The notes under the pieces: model-generated | The model's input: only the letters and a program-made list of their open reading frames with translations | What the model was told of the DNA's origin: nothing | Database searches by the model: none | In this document: positions 26,475 through 36,011 of the stretch, piece by piece | How positions within the stretch are numbered: position 1 is the stretch's first letter | Layout of the letters: the number at the start of each line of letters is the position of its first letter | Position numbers and translations under genes: made by a program | Source: JABMQB01 sp964408795 | GTDB lineage: Bacteria > Bacteroidota > Bacteroidia > Bacteroidales > Prolixibacteraceae | Reading direction: 5' to 3' | Assembly (NCBI GenBank): GCA_964408795.1 | Contig: CAYPAW010000060.1 | Location: 38,926 to 102,925, forward strand | DNA length: 64,000 nt

Positions 26475-28420
26475 TGAGAAAATGGCTTTTTAACCATATT
26501 GATTTTTCAACCTATCCCTATTATAGGGGGAATGATCTGGGCGTTTTCTGGAGTCCACAGAGAACGGCATGCAAGATCTGGGCTCCCACAGCAAAAGAGG
26601 TTTGGATACGTTTATACAGGGAAGGTCAGGGAGGCAAGCCCTTTAGAAAAGAAGCACTGGCACCGGGTGGCAACGGAGTGTGGACCGTTGACCTGGAAGG
26701 CAACCTGGAAGGTGTTTTCTATGCATTTAAGATCAATGATGGAATCTGGTTGCACGAAACACCCGATATGTATGCACGCTGTGTAGGGGTAAACGGAAAA
26801 CGCGGGATGGTGTATGATCCCGGGAAAACGAATCCTCCTGAGTGGGAAAATGACAGAGGACCCCACTGTGAAAATACTACCGGAGCTGTTATTTATGAAA
26901 CCCACATCCGCGATTTCTCAATCGCGGAATCTTCGGGAATACAAGCAAAAGGAAAATATGCAGGGTTTACAGAACAAGGCACTCAATCGCCCGAAGGATT
27001 GGCTACAGGGTTGGATCACCTGCTCGAACTGGGAATTACCCATGTTCACCTAATGCCGGTTTCTGATTTTTATACCGTAGATGAGGAGGATCCTTTAAAA
27101 AAATACAACTGGGGATACGATCCGCTGAATTTTAATGCCCCGGAAGGTTCCTATTCTTCTGATCCCTATGATGGTACCGTGAGAATCAGGGAACTGAAGG
27201 AGTTGATTCAGGCCTTGCATCTGAAAGGCATCGGGGTGATTCTCGATGTGGTTTATAACCATACCGGGCGGATTCGAAGCAGTGCATTTAACCAAACCGT
27301 ACCGGGTTATTTCTACCGGCAGAATCGCGATGGGACGTTTGCCAACGCCTCGGGTTGCGGAAATGAACTTGCTACCGAGCGGGCCATGGTCCGCAAATAC
27401 GTGGTTGATTCACTGAAATACTGGGCTGAGGAGTTTCATATCGATGGGTTTCGGTTTGACCTGATGGGTATCTATGATCTGAAAACCATGGAGATCATCC
27501 GGGAAGAAATGGACCGGATAAATCCGGGAATGATCCTTTATGGGGAAGGATGGACTGCCGGCATGAGTCCTCTGGATGAAAAGTACCGGGCTGTGAAGCA
27601 TAATTTGAGTAAACTGTCCCGGATTGCTGCATTCAATGATGATATGCGCGATGCCCTGAAAGGATCCTGGAATGCTAAGAAAAGCCGGGGTTTTATCAGC
27701 GGGTTGACCCTCCATGAAGAATCGGTAAAGTTTGGAGTTGTAGGTGCGGTATGGCATCCCCGCATCGTGTATGACTACGTCACAACTTCTCCGGCAGCCT
27801 GGGCCGGAGAACCGGGGCAGTGCATTAATTACGTTTCATGTCATGATGGCTACACCCTTTGGGATAAACTCCTACGAAGTAATCCTGAAGCTACGGATGA
27901 CGAAAGAAAAAAAATGGTGAAACTGGCCGGAGCTGTGATTCTCACATCCCAGGGTGTCCCGTTTTTGCATTCCGGGATGGAATTCTGCCGGACAAAAAAC
28001 GGAGAGACAAATTCCTATAAGTCACCCGATGCGGTAAATCAGATCAACTGGAGCCGTAAAGCAGAATATGCAGATGTTTTTGGTTACTTCAACGAACTGA
28101 TTCAACTACGCAAAAAACACCCTGCCTTCCGGATGGCGGATCCGGAGATGATCAGAAAAAACCTGCATTTTTTTGATACCTACTATCCCGGAGTGGTAGC
28201 ATACAGCATCAACGGAAAGGAAGCCAAGGATCCCTGGTCTGCAATACTCGTTATTCTGAACGGAAACAACCAGGCCACAGAAGTTCAGCTCCCGGAAGGA
28301 AAGTACACGATGATAACCAGCGGGTCTGTCATTCATCCTGAGGGATCAGAACCTGCCGTTTCCGGAAGATTAGTAGCCGAAGCAATCGCCATGACGATTT
28401 TGGTTGGGGATGCGTCGTAG
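26474..28420 (+). CDS. Type I pullulanase (GH13 debranching enzyme)
   Basis: Hydrolyses alpha-1,6 bonds in pullulan, glycogen or branched maltodextrins. A CBM48-like N-domain (about residues 20-110) precedes the catalytic barrel, which has the type I signature YNWGYDP, then GVILDVVYNHTG, the nucleophile in IDGFRFDLMG, the acid/base in ILYGEGWTAG and the transition-state Asp in YVSCHDGYTLWD. The 648-residue length fits. No signal peptide is seen, so it should act on cytoplasmic glycogen or imported dextrins. It is coupled to the small membrane protein gene upstream. Confidence 0.94.
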   Translation: MRKWLFNHIDFSTYPYYRGNDLGVFWSPQRTACKIWAPTAKEVWIRLYREGQGGKPFRKEALAPGGNGVWTVDLEGNLEGVFYAFKINDGIWLHETPDMYARCVGVNGKRGMVYDPGKTNPPEWENDRGPHCENTTGAVIYETHIRDFSIAESSGIQAKGKYAGFTEQGTQSPEGLATGLDHLLELGITHVHLMPVSDFYTVDEEDPLKKYNWGYDPLNFNAPEGSYSSDPYDGTVRIRELKELIQALHLKGIGVILDVVYNHTGRIRSSAFNQTVPGYFYRQNRDGTFANASGCGNELATERAMVRKYVVDSLKYWAEEFHIDGFRFDLMGIYDLKTMEIIREEMDRINPGMILYGEGWTAGMSPLDEKYRAVKHNLSKLSRIAAFNDDMRDALKGSWNAKKSRGFISGLTLHEESVKFGVVGAVWHPRIVYDYVTTSPAAWAGEPGQCINYVSCHDGYTLWDKLLRSNPEATDDERKKMVKLAGAVILTSQGVPFLHSGMEFCRTKNGETNSYKSPDAVNQINWSRKAEYADVFGYFNELIQLRKKHPAFRMADPEMIRKNLHFFDTYYPGVVAYSINGKEAKDPWSAILVILNGNNQATEVQLPEGKYTMITSGSVIHPEGSEPAVSGRLVAEAIAMTILVGDAS

Positions 28421-28425
28421 TCTGA

Positions 28426-29646
28426 TCAGAAGATGGCCAGAAGAAGATTGATATCCTGTACCGGAAGATGAAAAAGGGTGCCTATATCGTTGTTTGTCAG
28501 GATTCCATGGTATAGGTAGACTCCTTTGCGGAATCCTTTGGATGATTTGATGTAATGGTCTACTCCTCCGTAGTCGCTGATTGCCAACAATATCGGAATC
28601 AGAATGTTGCTCAAGGATATGGAGGCCGTGCGGGCAACCAAGGAGGGAACATTGGGGACACAGTAGTGTACCACCCCATGTTTTTCAAATGTGGGTTCTT
28701 TAAGGTTTGTACACCGGGATGTTTCAAAGCAACCTCCCTGGCTCACGTTCAGATCAATAATTACGGTTCCTTCTTTCATGGTTTTCACCATTTCTTCAGA
28801 TACTTTGAATTTTGGAGTGGTATTGAATGATGTAGCCCCGATCACTGCATCGGCCGAAACCAGCGCTTTTTTTAACACCTTGGGATAAAAAACCGAAGTA
28901 AAAATACGTTGTCCGAGTTTTTCTTCCAGAGTATTCAGATCCGAGACTGATGTATCAAAGACTTTCACCAGGATTCCCAGCGATAAGGCTACTCTGGCAG
29001 CAAATTCTGCTGCTGTACTGGTTCCGATGATAACCAGCTCCGCCGGCGTAATTCCGGTAACATCGCCAAACAGTACCCCTTTTCCGTTATGCGCATTGCT
29101 CAGGTATTCACTGGCTATGGTAACGGAGGTAATGCCTGCAATCTGACTCATCTGATGAACAAAAGGGAGATACCCCTTTTCATTTTCAATGTATTCGTAC
29201 GCAACGGTAGTGATCTTTTTTTTCATCAGCATTTCAATGGATTCTTTGCAGTGCGATTGGATTTCCAGGTTGGAAAAAACATACTGGTTTCCGCGCAAAA
29301 GCCGAATCTCATCCAGGTCAAAGGGAGACACCCGAAGAATGATATCGCATTGAAATATTTCTTCTTTTTTATCTACAATGGAAGCCCCCATTTCCTGGTA
29401 TTCCGTATCGCTGTAGTTGGCTGATTTTCCGGCATTGGTTTCAATCATTATCTCGTGTCCATAGGAGACCAACAATTCCACAGCCTGGGGGGTGAGCGGT
29501 ACCCGGTATTCTGTTTTGTGATAATCGGAAGGTATTCCGATTTTAATCTTCTGTCCTTTTTGTTTTACTTCCAACCTTTCTTCTTTCGGAAGAAGCATAT
29601 TTTTGGGTAGGAATATCTTTTCGTTGGATCTTTCGTTTTTTTCCAT
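28426..29646 (-). CDS. Alanine dehydrogenase / PntA-like NAD(P)-binding protein
   Basis: A 406-residue cytosolic enzyme of the AlaDH/PNT family. N-domain blocks are KIKIGIPSDYHKTEYRVPLTPQAVELL and VAYEYIENEKGYLPFVHQMSQIAG; the Rossmann part is ELVIIGTSTAAEFAARVALSLGILVKVFD, where the usual GxGxxG is replaced by GTSTAA, a form I associate with the Bacteroidota branch. It probably interconverts alanine and pyruvate with NAD, but substrate assignment for this branch is not certain. The first 30 residues form an unconserved extension. Confidence 0.8.
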   Translation of the reverse strand: MEKNERSNEKIFLPKNMLLPKEERLEVKQKGQKIKIGIPSDYHKTEYRVPLTPQAVELLVSYGHEIMIETNAGKSANYSDTEYQEMGASIVDKKEEIFQCDIILRVSPFDLDEIRLLRGNQYVFSNLEIQSHCKESIEMLMKKKITTVAYEYIENEKGYLPFVHQMSQIAGITSVTIASEYLSNAHNGKGVLFGDVTGITPAELVIIGTSTAAEFAARVALSLGILVKVFDTSVSDLNTLEEKLGQRIFTSVFYPKVLKKALVSADAVIGATSFNTTPKFKVSEEMVKTMKEGTVIIDLNVSQGGCFETSRCTNLKEPTFEKHGVVHYCVPNVPSLVARTASISLSNILIPILLAISDYGGVDHYIKSSKGFRKGVYLYHGILTNNDIGTLFHLPVQDINLLLAIF

Positions 29647-29751
29647 AGCTGTTTGATCATTGAGGTTTACAAGTTACATTCAAATGCTGAGATTTCAAAA
29701 CATTCTGTTTTTCGGGTTTGCGTTTTGAAGGAATGAATTCTCCCGGAGCAA

Positions 29752-30777
29752 TCAGGAGGGACGGTTTTTTTCTTTCGTTGAAAGGAGTCCGCAAGCCGCA
29801 CAGATATCCTCTCCGCGTGAGGTTCGCAGGGTGGTGAGGATTCCATTTCGGTTCAGGCTATCCTTGAAAGTCTGCAGGGTGGTTTCCGAACTGCCTGTCA
29901 GGGAGGTTCCCGGGAACGGGTGGAAACGAATCAGGTTAACCCTGCAGGGTATTTCTTTCAGGAGTGCAGTCAGTGCTTTGGCATGTCTCGGTGTGTCGTT
30001 TAACCCGTTGAACAGGATGTACTCGAATGAGATCCGCCGCTGTTTGCCAAAATCCCGTTTTTTAAGTTCTTCCAGGATTGCCGATAGCGGATAAGCAGCC
30101 TGGGCCGGGATTAGTTTTTGCCGTTCTTCCGGGAATGGGGAGTGCAGGCTGATCGCAAGATGGGCCTGGCATTGGTCCAGGAAAGAGCGCATTCCCGGGA
30201 GGATGCCGATGGACGATACGGTTATACGCCGCGGACTCATTCCACAACCCCAATGGGCCGTCAGGATATGAAGGCTCTTCAATACTTCCGTCAGGTTATC
30301 AAACGGTTCGCCCATGCCCATATAAACTACATTGGTTATTTCCCCGGATTCATCTATGCTGAAGAGCTGATTGAGAATATCGCCGGCCCTGAGTTGCTCC
30401 TGAAATCCCTGTTTGCCGGTCAGACAAAAAAGACATCCCATTTTGCATCCAACCTGGGAACTTATACAAACCGTATTTCTTGTTTTTTCGGGGATCATCG
30501 CGGTTTCAATCCATTTTGAGGAACCGACAGGGAAAAGGTATTTTTTGGTTCCATCGGTACTCACCTGGACTTTTGTGTAGGGTGTGAGGCCCACTTCGTA
30601 GTTCCGGTTGAGTGCTTTCCGGTTCTTTAAGGACAGGTTTGTCATGTCTGAAACCGCTCGGATTCGCTTTTTATAAAGCCAATCAGCCATTTGATCTGCT
30701 GTGTAGCCTGGAAATCCCAGGGAGTCAGTAATCTCCTTTAACTCTGTTAACGTTTTCCCAAACAACTTTTCCTTCAT
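29752..30777 (-). CDS. rlmN: 23S rRNA / tRNA adenine C2-methyltransferase
   Basis: Radical SAM enzyme that methylates A2503 of 23S rRNA and A37 of some tRNAs. The cluster motif CKMGCLFC lies in ISSQVGCKMGCLFCLTGKQGF, and MGMGEPFDNL, RRITVSSIGILPGM and ISLHSPFPEERQKLIPA are standard RlmN blocks. The C-terminal GEDICAACGLLS carries the cysteine that forms the covalent intermediate. Length is normal at 341 residues. It stands alone on the minus strand. Confidence 0.95.
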   Translation of the reverse strand: MKEKLFGKTLTELKEITDSLGFPGYTADQMADWLYKKRIRAVSDMTNLSLKNRKALNRNYEVGLTPYTKVQVSTDGTKKYLFPVGSSKWIETAMIPEKTRNTVCISSQVGCKMGCLFCLTGKQGFQEQLRAGDILNQLFSIDESGEITNVVYMGMGEPFDNLTEVLKSLHILTAHWGCGMSPRRITVSSIGILPGMRSFLDQCQAHLAISLHSPFPEERQKLIPAQAAYPLSAILEELKKRDFGKQRRISFEYILFNGLNDTPRHAKALTALLKEIPCRVNLIRFHPFPGTSLTGSSETTLQTFKDSLNRNGILTTLRTSRGEDICAACGLLSTKEKNRPS

Positions 30778-31066
30778 AATCCCAACGTTGATCGTGTAAA
30801 GATAAGATTATCCGGTTTTTTATTCAGTATAAAGTAATTCAAAAAAAGCAAACACTATTCAGGCATTGTCAAACCGACAACCGATTCATTGCCAATCAGC
30901 TTTCAGGATCCGGCATCTGCCGGAGCACTGAATGACAATGGTTGAACTCCTGTCGGCCAGGCAGGAATCCCGGAAGTGCAGTGAATCGGTGCACGAAGCG
31001 AAACGGAGTTCCGATTTCCTTTCGGGAACGGATAAACCGACGACCAGGCTACATCCGGTTGGATTT

Positions 31067-31783
31067 TTATTTTTGACCCGGTTTTTCAAATACCGAATCG
31101 TCAATGGGTGTGTTAAACTGAATTTCGGTGATTTTTATGGTGGCATTTCCCATGGGTGTGACGGATTCGATTTTCCGTGCTATGGGGATTCCTTCGGTAG
31201 GCTGAAAATCACTCATTATTGATTCTATTTCGATTTCCATTCCCTGTGTGTTGAGGGTTCTGGATGTGGATACCAGGTAATAGCTTTCGGTGTCAATGAA
31301 ATAGGATTGTGACTGACCGATTGGGTCTGCTAATTTGATGTGGAAAACTTCCTTTCCGTGTTTTTGCTCTTTTCCAACGAGTTCAGCAGTTAATCCCCGC
31401 TCTTCAATGTCGGTAAAAGGACCATCAATTATGGCCTGTTGCTTTGCCTGCTCCAGTTGGTCACCGGTTAACTCCTGGGGTTCATTGTTCATCATGGGCA
31501 TGAGTGCCCAACCTGAATGGCCGTTATAGGCCTGGATCATTTTCTGCCCCTGGAGATCCATTTCCATAAGAAATTTATCGGGGCGTTTCATTTTCATGGT
31601 CATGGGAATTTCCATGCCCATTTGACTGACGGTTGCTTCGATGGTGTAGGTTCCAATTTTTGCGAGTTGATCCTGACCGGTAACTTCGTTGTGTTTTGCA
31701 ATAATGTTATCGACTGATTGCGAATACGCACAGTTACCGGTAAAAGCTACCAGGCTTAGAAGAAAAAAAATTCTTTTTATCAT
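31067..31783 (-). CDS. Exported LolA-like / lipoprotein-sorting-type protein
   Basis: A 238-residue protein with a signal peptide (MIKRIFFLLSLVAFTGNCAYSQ). The mature part, beginning SVDNIIAKHNEVTGQDQLAKIGTYTIEATVSQMGMEIPMTMKMKRPDKFLMEMDLQG, has the alternating strands of the LolA/LolB-like half-barrel family annotated in Bacteroidota as outer-membrane lipoprotein-sorting protein. ATG 31783 begins the signal peptide; the frame upstream is unsupported. It may bind a lipid or hydrophobic ligand. The 289-bp gap between it and rlmN holds only small GC-rich inverted repeats (for example 30909-30924). Confidence 0.7.
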   Translation of the reverse strand: MIKRIFFLLSLVAFTGNCAYSQSVDNIIAKHNEVTGQDQLAKIGTYTIEATVSQMGMEIPMTMKMKRPDKFLMEMDLQGQKMIQAYNGHSGWALMPMMNNEPQELTGDQLEQAKQQAIIDGPFTDIEERGLTAELVGKEQKHGKEVFHIKLADPIGQSQSYFIDTESYYLVSTSRTLNTQGMEIEIESIMSDFQPTEGIPIARKIESVTPMGNATIKITEIQFNTPIDDSVFEKPGQK

Positions 31784-31959
31784 CTTTTCATTTAAAAGGT
31801 TAAAATACAATACATTCAATAAATATAACTACAAAAAGCGTGTAATCAGATAAATGGCATACTAATATCGTATTATTTTTCACAGGTTGTATAAAATATA
31901 TTTGTGGATATAAAGATTGATATAAGCTGTGCCATTAGTAGCCCATGGACTGACTTTGG

Positions 31960-33072
31960 TTAATTTTCAACTTTCAGGTTCACCACCAGATTTGTATACC
32001 GGTGTGTAAACGCATTCGTAACCAGGAAGTACATATTCAATGTTTTTATATTGCTGATTTCTTCTGAATTGCCGGTAAGTTCTATCCGGGTTGTGTTATG
32101 AGCCTTCAGATATATTTTTTCCGGGCATGAAAAAGCCACTGTTGGCTGAGCCAGTTCGAGCCGGTAATCGACATCCGATGTATTTTTAATGGACAGGGTG
32201 GCGACCTCCTTGTTTTTCAGGTTGACTTTATTATTTTCCAGTTCCACGCAGGCAAAAAACAGGGGTTCCAGCAATTCAGCGGATCCCATCAGGGTGTGAT
32301 CGAACCAGGCCAGGGTACGCCCGGCAAAGAGTGCTTCCTTTAATGCTTCCTCCGTTTTCCCGTTGGCAAATACCAACGTCATTGGCCGGTGGGATTCCGA
32401 GAGATTATATGCCATCTGAACCGGCACGTGTAAATCGGTATTACAAAGGATAGTAAGTTTTTTTTCATTCGCCCAGTCAAGTGCTTCAGGGTAATATTCA
32501 TTGGAATTATATACTTCAATTCCATTCATCAGCCCTTTTTCCAGCAATTGGGTATGTTCATCCCACCATAAGGTTGTATCGGGCTGTTGGGATTTCCAGC
32601 CCGGATGATTCCAGAATATGAAAGCTCCCTGGTCTTTTGCTTCCTGCAGCGCTTCAAAAACACCATCCCTTTCCAGGAGGTTTGCATTTTCTATGAACAG
32701 AACATTTAGATGCCCCGGGGGCATTTGTCGGGTTATTTCAGCAGCTTTAACCAGTATAATGCCCTGACGGTCAGCAATAGGTTTGGCTATTTCGTACGCT
32801 CTGTTGTGGTCCGCATTAATGTCGGTTGAATGAGGCCGGTATTCAATATGCTCGGAAATCGCTAGGGCATCCAGCCCTTCCAACCAGGCTTCAGCAATAC
32901 GAACAGTGGGCCAGACCAACCCATCAGAAAAAACAGTATGTGTGTGGAAATCACATTTTAATGTTTTATAACCAGGAATGTCGGGAATATAAATATTTTT
33001 CTTCTGTTGCGCATGCAAAAAAAACGAAAGATGTAAAATCAACAGAATAACAGCGGTTTTTTTTATATTCAT
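31960..33072 (-). CDS. Exported PHP-domain phosphodiesterase-like protein (Sb-PDE type)
   Basis: A 370-residue exported metalloenzyme candidate. The signal peptide is MNIKKTAVILLILHLSFFLHAQ, starting at ATG 33072. PHP metal motifs are visible: KCDFHTHTVFSDG, ISEHIEY, FIFWNHPGW and CNTDLHVP. The C-terminal 100 residues form a beta-rich domain. In Bacteroidota such proteins are named Sb-PDE family phosphodiesterase; the physiological phosphoester is unknown. Confidence 0.82.
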   Translation of the reverse strand: MNIKKTAVILLILHLSFFLHAQQKKNIYIPDIPGYKTLKCDFHTHTVFSDGLVWPTVRIAEAWLEGLDALAISEHIEYRPHSTDINADHNRAYEIAKPIADRQGIILVKAAEITRQMPPGHLNVLFIENANLLERDGVFEALQEAKDQGAFIFWNHPGWKSQQPDTTLWWDEHTQLLEKGLMNGIEVYNSNEYYPEALDWANEKKLTILCNTDLHVPVQMAYNLSESHRPMTLVFANGKTEEALKEALFAGRTLAWFDHTLMGSAELLEPLFFACVELENNKVNLKNKEVATLSIKNTSDVDYRLELAQPTVAFSCPEKIYLKAHNTTRIELTGNSEEISNIKTLNMYFLVTNAFTHRYTNLVVNLKVEN

Positions 33073-33536
33073 GATACAGCTTTTTATTGTTGCTTTGAAG
33101 TGATAAAACGAATACCCATCCGTATACCCATGGGAAAAGAATGAATTCCGGTGAGCGCATTCCCCGTTGGCTCTGCCACGGGGTAAGCGAACAAAATACA
33201 AAAAAAATCCTTAACGGAATCGGATTCCTCGCCAGCTCTGCTGCGAGGAGTTACAATTACCTGCCTGCCCGGCAGGCAGGTTTGCCCGCATAGCAGATAT
33301 CTTATGCCGCTAAAAGAAACAATGCTAATACGATGAAATAAAAATATAAAGAATTGGGATCGAAACCTATACTAAGCGGAAAATATTCTGATTTTTTTAG
33401 GTATTTTGTCAAAACGAATTTAGAACAATGAAGAAACAGGTAGTTTGAAATATATTTTATCCGGAACGCAAATTCTGGTGCAAGGGTGAAGCAACCTGTC
33501 TCGTGAAGAAACGACTGATTTTATCGAAATAAAAAA
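33073..33536. other. Intergenic region with palindromes
   Basis: A 464-bp non-coding stretch between divergent genes. It contains a near-perfect palindrome at 33259-33281 (ACCTGCCTGCC, one base, GGCAGGCAGGT) and a second imperfect one near 33226-33249 (CCTCGCCAGC/GCTGCGAGG). These look like small dispersed palindromic elements. No convincing promoter for the downstream gene was found. Confidence 0.45.
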
Positions 33537-35864
33537 ATGAAAAAAAAACTTAGTAACGTAGAAAAGGTCTTTTTTGATTTGTCGGAAGTTAAAGAAGTAA
33601 CCACAAAGATACCGTATATTGCTGTAAAAAGTTTTCCCCAGCTTGGGTTACTTTCATCGCTGCGGTTTTTTGAGTATGTATTCCTGAATCCCGAAGGAGT
33701 GATTACGCTTCCGGCAGGGAAATCTGCCCAGTATTTTATATCAACCACCCGGATGCTTCTGGAAAATTGGGATACCGGAAAGGTACAGGATGTCCTGAAG
33801 AAATATGGACTGGGAGGTGTTGGGAGGCCTGATTTCAGCCGGTTGCATTTTGTTCAGACGGGTGAGTTTTATCCGATTCGTTCCAAACAACACAACAGTT
33901 TATACAACCATGTTGCGAAATATTACCTTGAAGGCATGGGATTCAACCCCGAAAGAGCTTTGCTGATCAATTCGGATGAAATTGAACTGGCTGAGGGGAG
34001 AGGATACCGGGAGATCTTTCCGGAATATAAAATTGATCTCTCATTGCGGTATCGTGAAGCAAAAAATAAACTGGATCAGTTACAGCAAGAATCGATTTTC
34101 AGAATTGATGACTGGTGTGCCAGGTATGAGCAGAAAATAAGGGATAAAGGAGGGATCGGGTTTTTTATGGGCGATATAGGTCCGGAAGGGCACATCGGAT
34201 TCAATACCCGGGGATCCGATCATTTCTCGACCACCCGTCTGACCTCTACGAATTTCGAAATCCAGGCCGTGACGGCGGCAGATCTGGGAGGAATCGAGAT
34301 CTCAAGAAACCGATTGGTCATTACCATCGGGTTGGAAACGATAACCTATAATCCCGAATGTGTGGCAATTGTATATGCTGCCGGTGAAGCCATAGCCGAT
34401 ATTGTTCGTGATTCGCTTCAGCGTGAACCGGTTAATATGTTTCCTGCTACGGCTCTGCAAAAACTGAGAAACAGCCGGTTTTATCTTACCCAGGGAGCCA
34501 CTGTAAAGCTGGAAGATACCATTCGGGAATACTATACAGGAAGCCCGTGGAACCATGAAAAAACAGAACGGGCAGTGATTGATCTCTGCAAAAAGATCAA
34601 TAAATTTGGTTCCAAAGTAACGGTGGAAGACCTGAAAAATGATCCATACTGCCGCTTGATTCCCGGACTGGATGATCATACTGTGCAGAGCGTAATTGAC
34701 TCCATCACAGAAAAATTAAAGAAAGGAATGGTCCGGGATACCCACCAGGTATATTATCATACCGGTCCTCATCACGACGACATCATGCTGGGCCTGATGC
34801 CGGCCACAAACCGACAGCAAAGGGATCCTACCAATGAAATGCATTTTGCCGTGATGACCTCAGGATTCACCGCTGTAACCAACCACTTTCTGGATGAATT
34901 GCTTCATAAGACCAGGGATTTGCTCCGCAAAGGAGAAATACAAATGGTCGGGTACCCGGATTTTTTTGACGAAGGATATAAATATAAATGGGATAAAGAT
35001 GTTTACCATTATCTGGATAATATAGCAGCCAATAACAGGGAAGAAAAAATCCGGGGTGTATGCCACCGCCTGATCCGGGCTATCGTGGAAATCTGGGAGG
35101 TGAAAAACAGAGATCAACTGAGCGATGCGATGAATGAGATACTGTTCAATCTTTCCCAGAGTTACGACGGCAGTATCAATCCTCCGAAGATACAAAAGCT
35201 GAAAGGAATGATCCGGGAACTGGAGGAAGAACTGGTATGGGCTCATTACGGGGTTCCGATAAAGAATATTCATCATTTGAGGCTTGGATTCTATCAGGCC
35301 GGTTTATTTGGAGGCAAACCGGATAAAGCCCGCGATGTGATGCCAATCCTGAATGAGTTCAGGAAATACAAACCAACCGTGATCAGTCTTGCCATGGATC
35401 CTCAGGGAAGCGGCCCGGATACTCATTATAAAGTTTTGCAGGCAATCGCAGGAGCCGTGAAAGAGTGGAGCCGGGAAGAAGACCTGTCAACCCTCAGAAT
35501 TCACGGCTACCGGAATGTCTGGTTTCGTTACCATCCCTCGGAGGTTGAGGTCATCATCCCGGTGTCGCTGAATGCCCTGGCAACCCTTGATAAATCCTTT
35601 GAGGAATGCTATGTGAGCCAGGTTCATGCCTCTTTTCCCAGTTACCAACTGGACGGCAAATTCAGTACCCTGACCCAAAAAATATGGGTTGAACAGCATA
35701 AGCAAATTCAGTTTCTCCTGGGTAAAAACTTCTTTTATCAAAGCGAAATCCCTTTGTTGCGGGCAACCCATGGACTGGTCTTTATGCGTGAAATGAATGT
35801 GGAACAATTTCTCAGGGAGGCGTTCAGGCTGGAAACCTCTCCGGATGAATTGTTGCAGATCTGA
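33537..35864 (+). CDS. NagB-like / PIG-L-like fusion protein
   Basis: A 775-residue cytosolic protein of the group annotated in Bacteroidota as glucosamine-6-phosphate deaminase-like. Residues about 45-330 resemble NagB, with GVITLPAGKSAQ and FFMGDIGPEGHIGFNTRGSD; residues about 400-650 resemble PIG-L deacetylases, with YHTGPHHDDIMLG. Catalytic positions differ from active NagB: the DE pair of FNMDEY reads VQTGEFY here, and GPDGHIAFNEP reads GPEGHIGFNTRG. The PIG-L motif HPDD reads HHDD. It may bind amino-sugar phosphates without deaminating them. A canonical nagB follows 147 bp later. Confidence 0.82.
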   Translation: MKKKLSNVEKVFFDLSEVKEVTTKIPYIAVKSFPQLGLLSSLRFFEYVFLNPEGVITLPAGKSAQYFISTTRMLLENWDTGKVQDVLKKYGLGGVGRPDFSRLHFVQTGEFYPIRSKQHNSLYNHVAKYYLEGMGFNPERALLINSDEIELAEGRGYREIFPEYKIDLSLRYREAKNKLDQLQQESIFRIDDWCARYEQKIRDKGGIGFFMGDIGPEGHIGFNTRGSDHFSTTRLTSTNFEIQAVTAADLGGIEISRNRLVITIGLETITYNPECVAIVYAAGEAIADIVRDSLQREPVNMFPATALQKLRNSRFYLTQGATVKLEDTIREYYTGSPWNHEKTERAVIDLCKKINKFGSKVTVEDLKNDPYCRLIPGLDDHTVQSVIDSITEKLKKGMVRDTHQVYYHTGPHHDDIMLGLMPATNRQQRDPTNEMHFAVMTSGFTAVTNHFLDELLHKTRDLLRKGEIQMVGYPDFFDEGYKYKWDKDVYHYLDNIAANNREEKIRGVCHRLIRAIVEIWEVKNRDQLSDAMNEILFNLSQSYDGSINPPKIQKLKGMIRELEEELVWAHYGVPIKNIHHLRLGFYQAGLFGGKPDKARDVMPILNEFRKYKPTVISLAMDPQGSGPDTHYKVLQAIAGAVKEWSREEDLSTLRIHGYRNVWFRYHPSEVEVIIPVSLNALATLDKSFEECYVSQVHASFPSYQLDGKFSTLTQKIWVEQHKQIQFLLGKNFFYQSEIPLLRATHGLVFMREMNVEQFLREAFRLETSPDELLQI

Positions 35865-35963
35865 AAGACTCAAACCGTATCTTTTACGGTCAATTTACCG
35901 GACATGAAAGAACAGAAACCCTTTTTTATGCAACATAATGGTTCGTATTGATCAATAAAAAGG

Positions 35964-35971
35964 TATTTTTG
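35964..35971 (+). promoter_or_regulatory. Candidate -7 element for nagB
   Basis: TATTTTTG matches TAnnTTTG, 40 bp before the nagB start. The -33 region shows only TTCG at an acceptable distance. Confidence 0.35.
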
Positions 35972-36011
35972 TTATTTTTAATCCGAGGTTAAATCCAAAA
36001 AATCCAATACA

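Noticed and set aside
33226..33281. CRISPR-like repeats
   Set aside because: Only isolated palindromes, no regular repeat-spacer pattern anywhere in the window.
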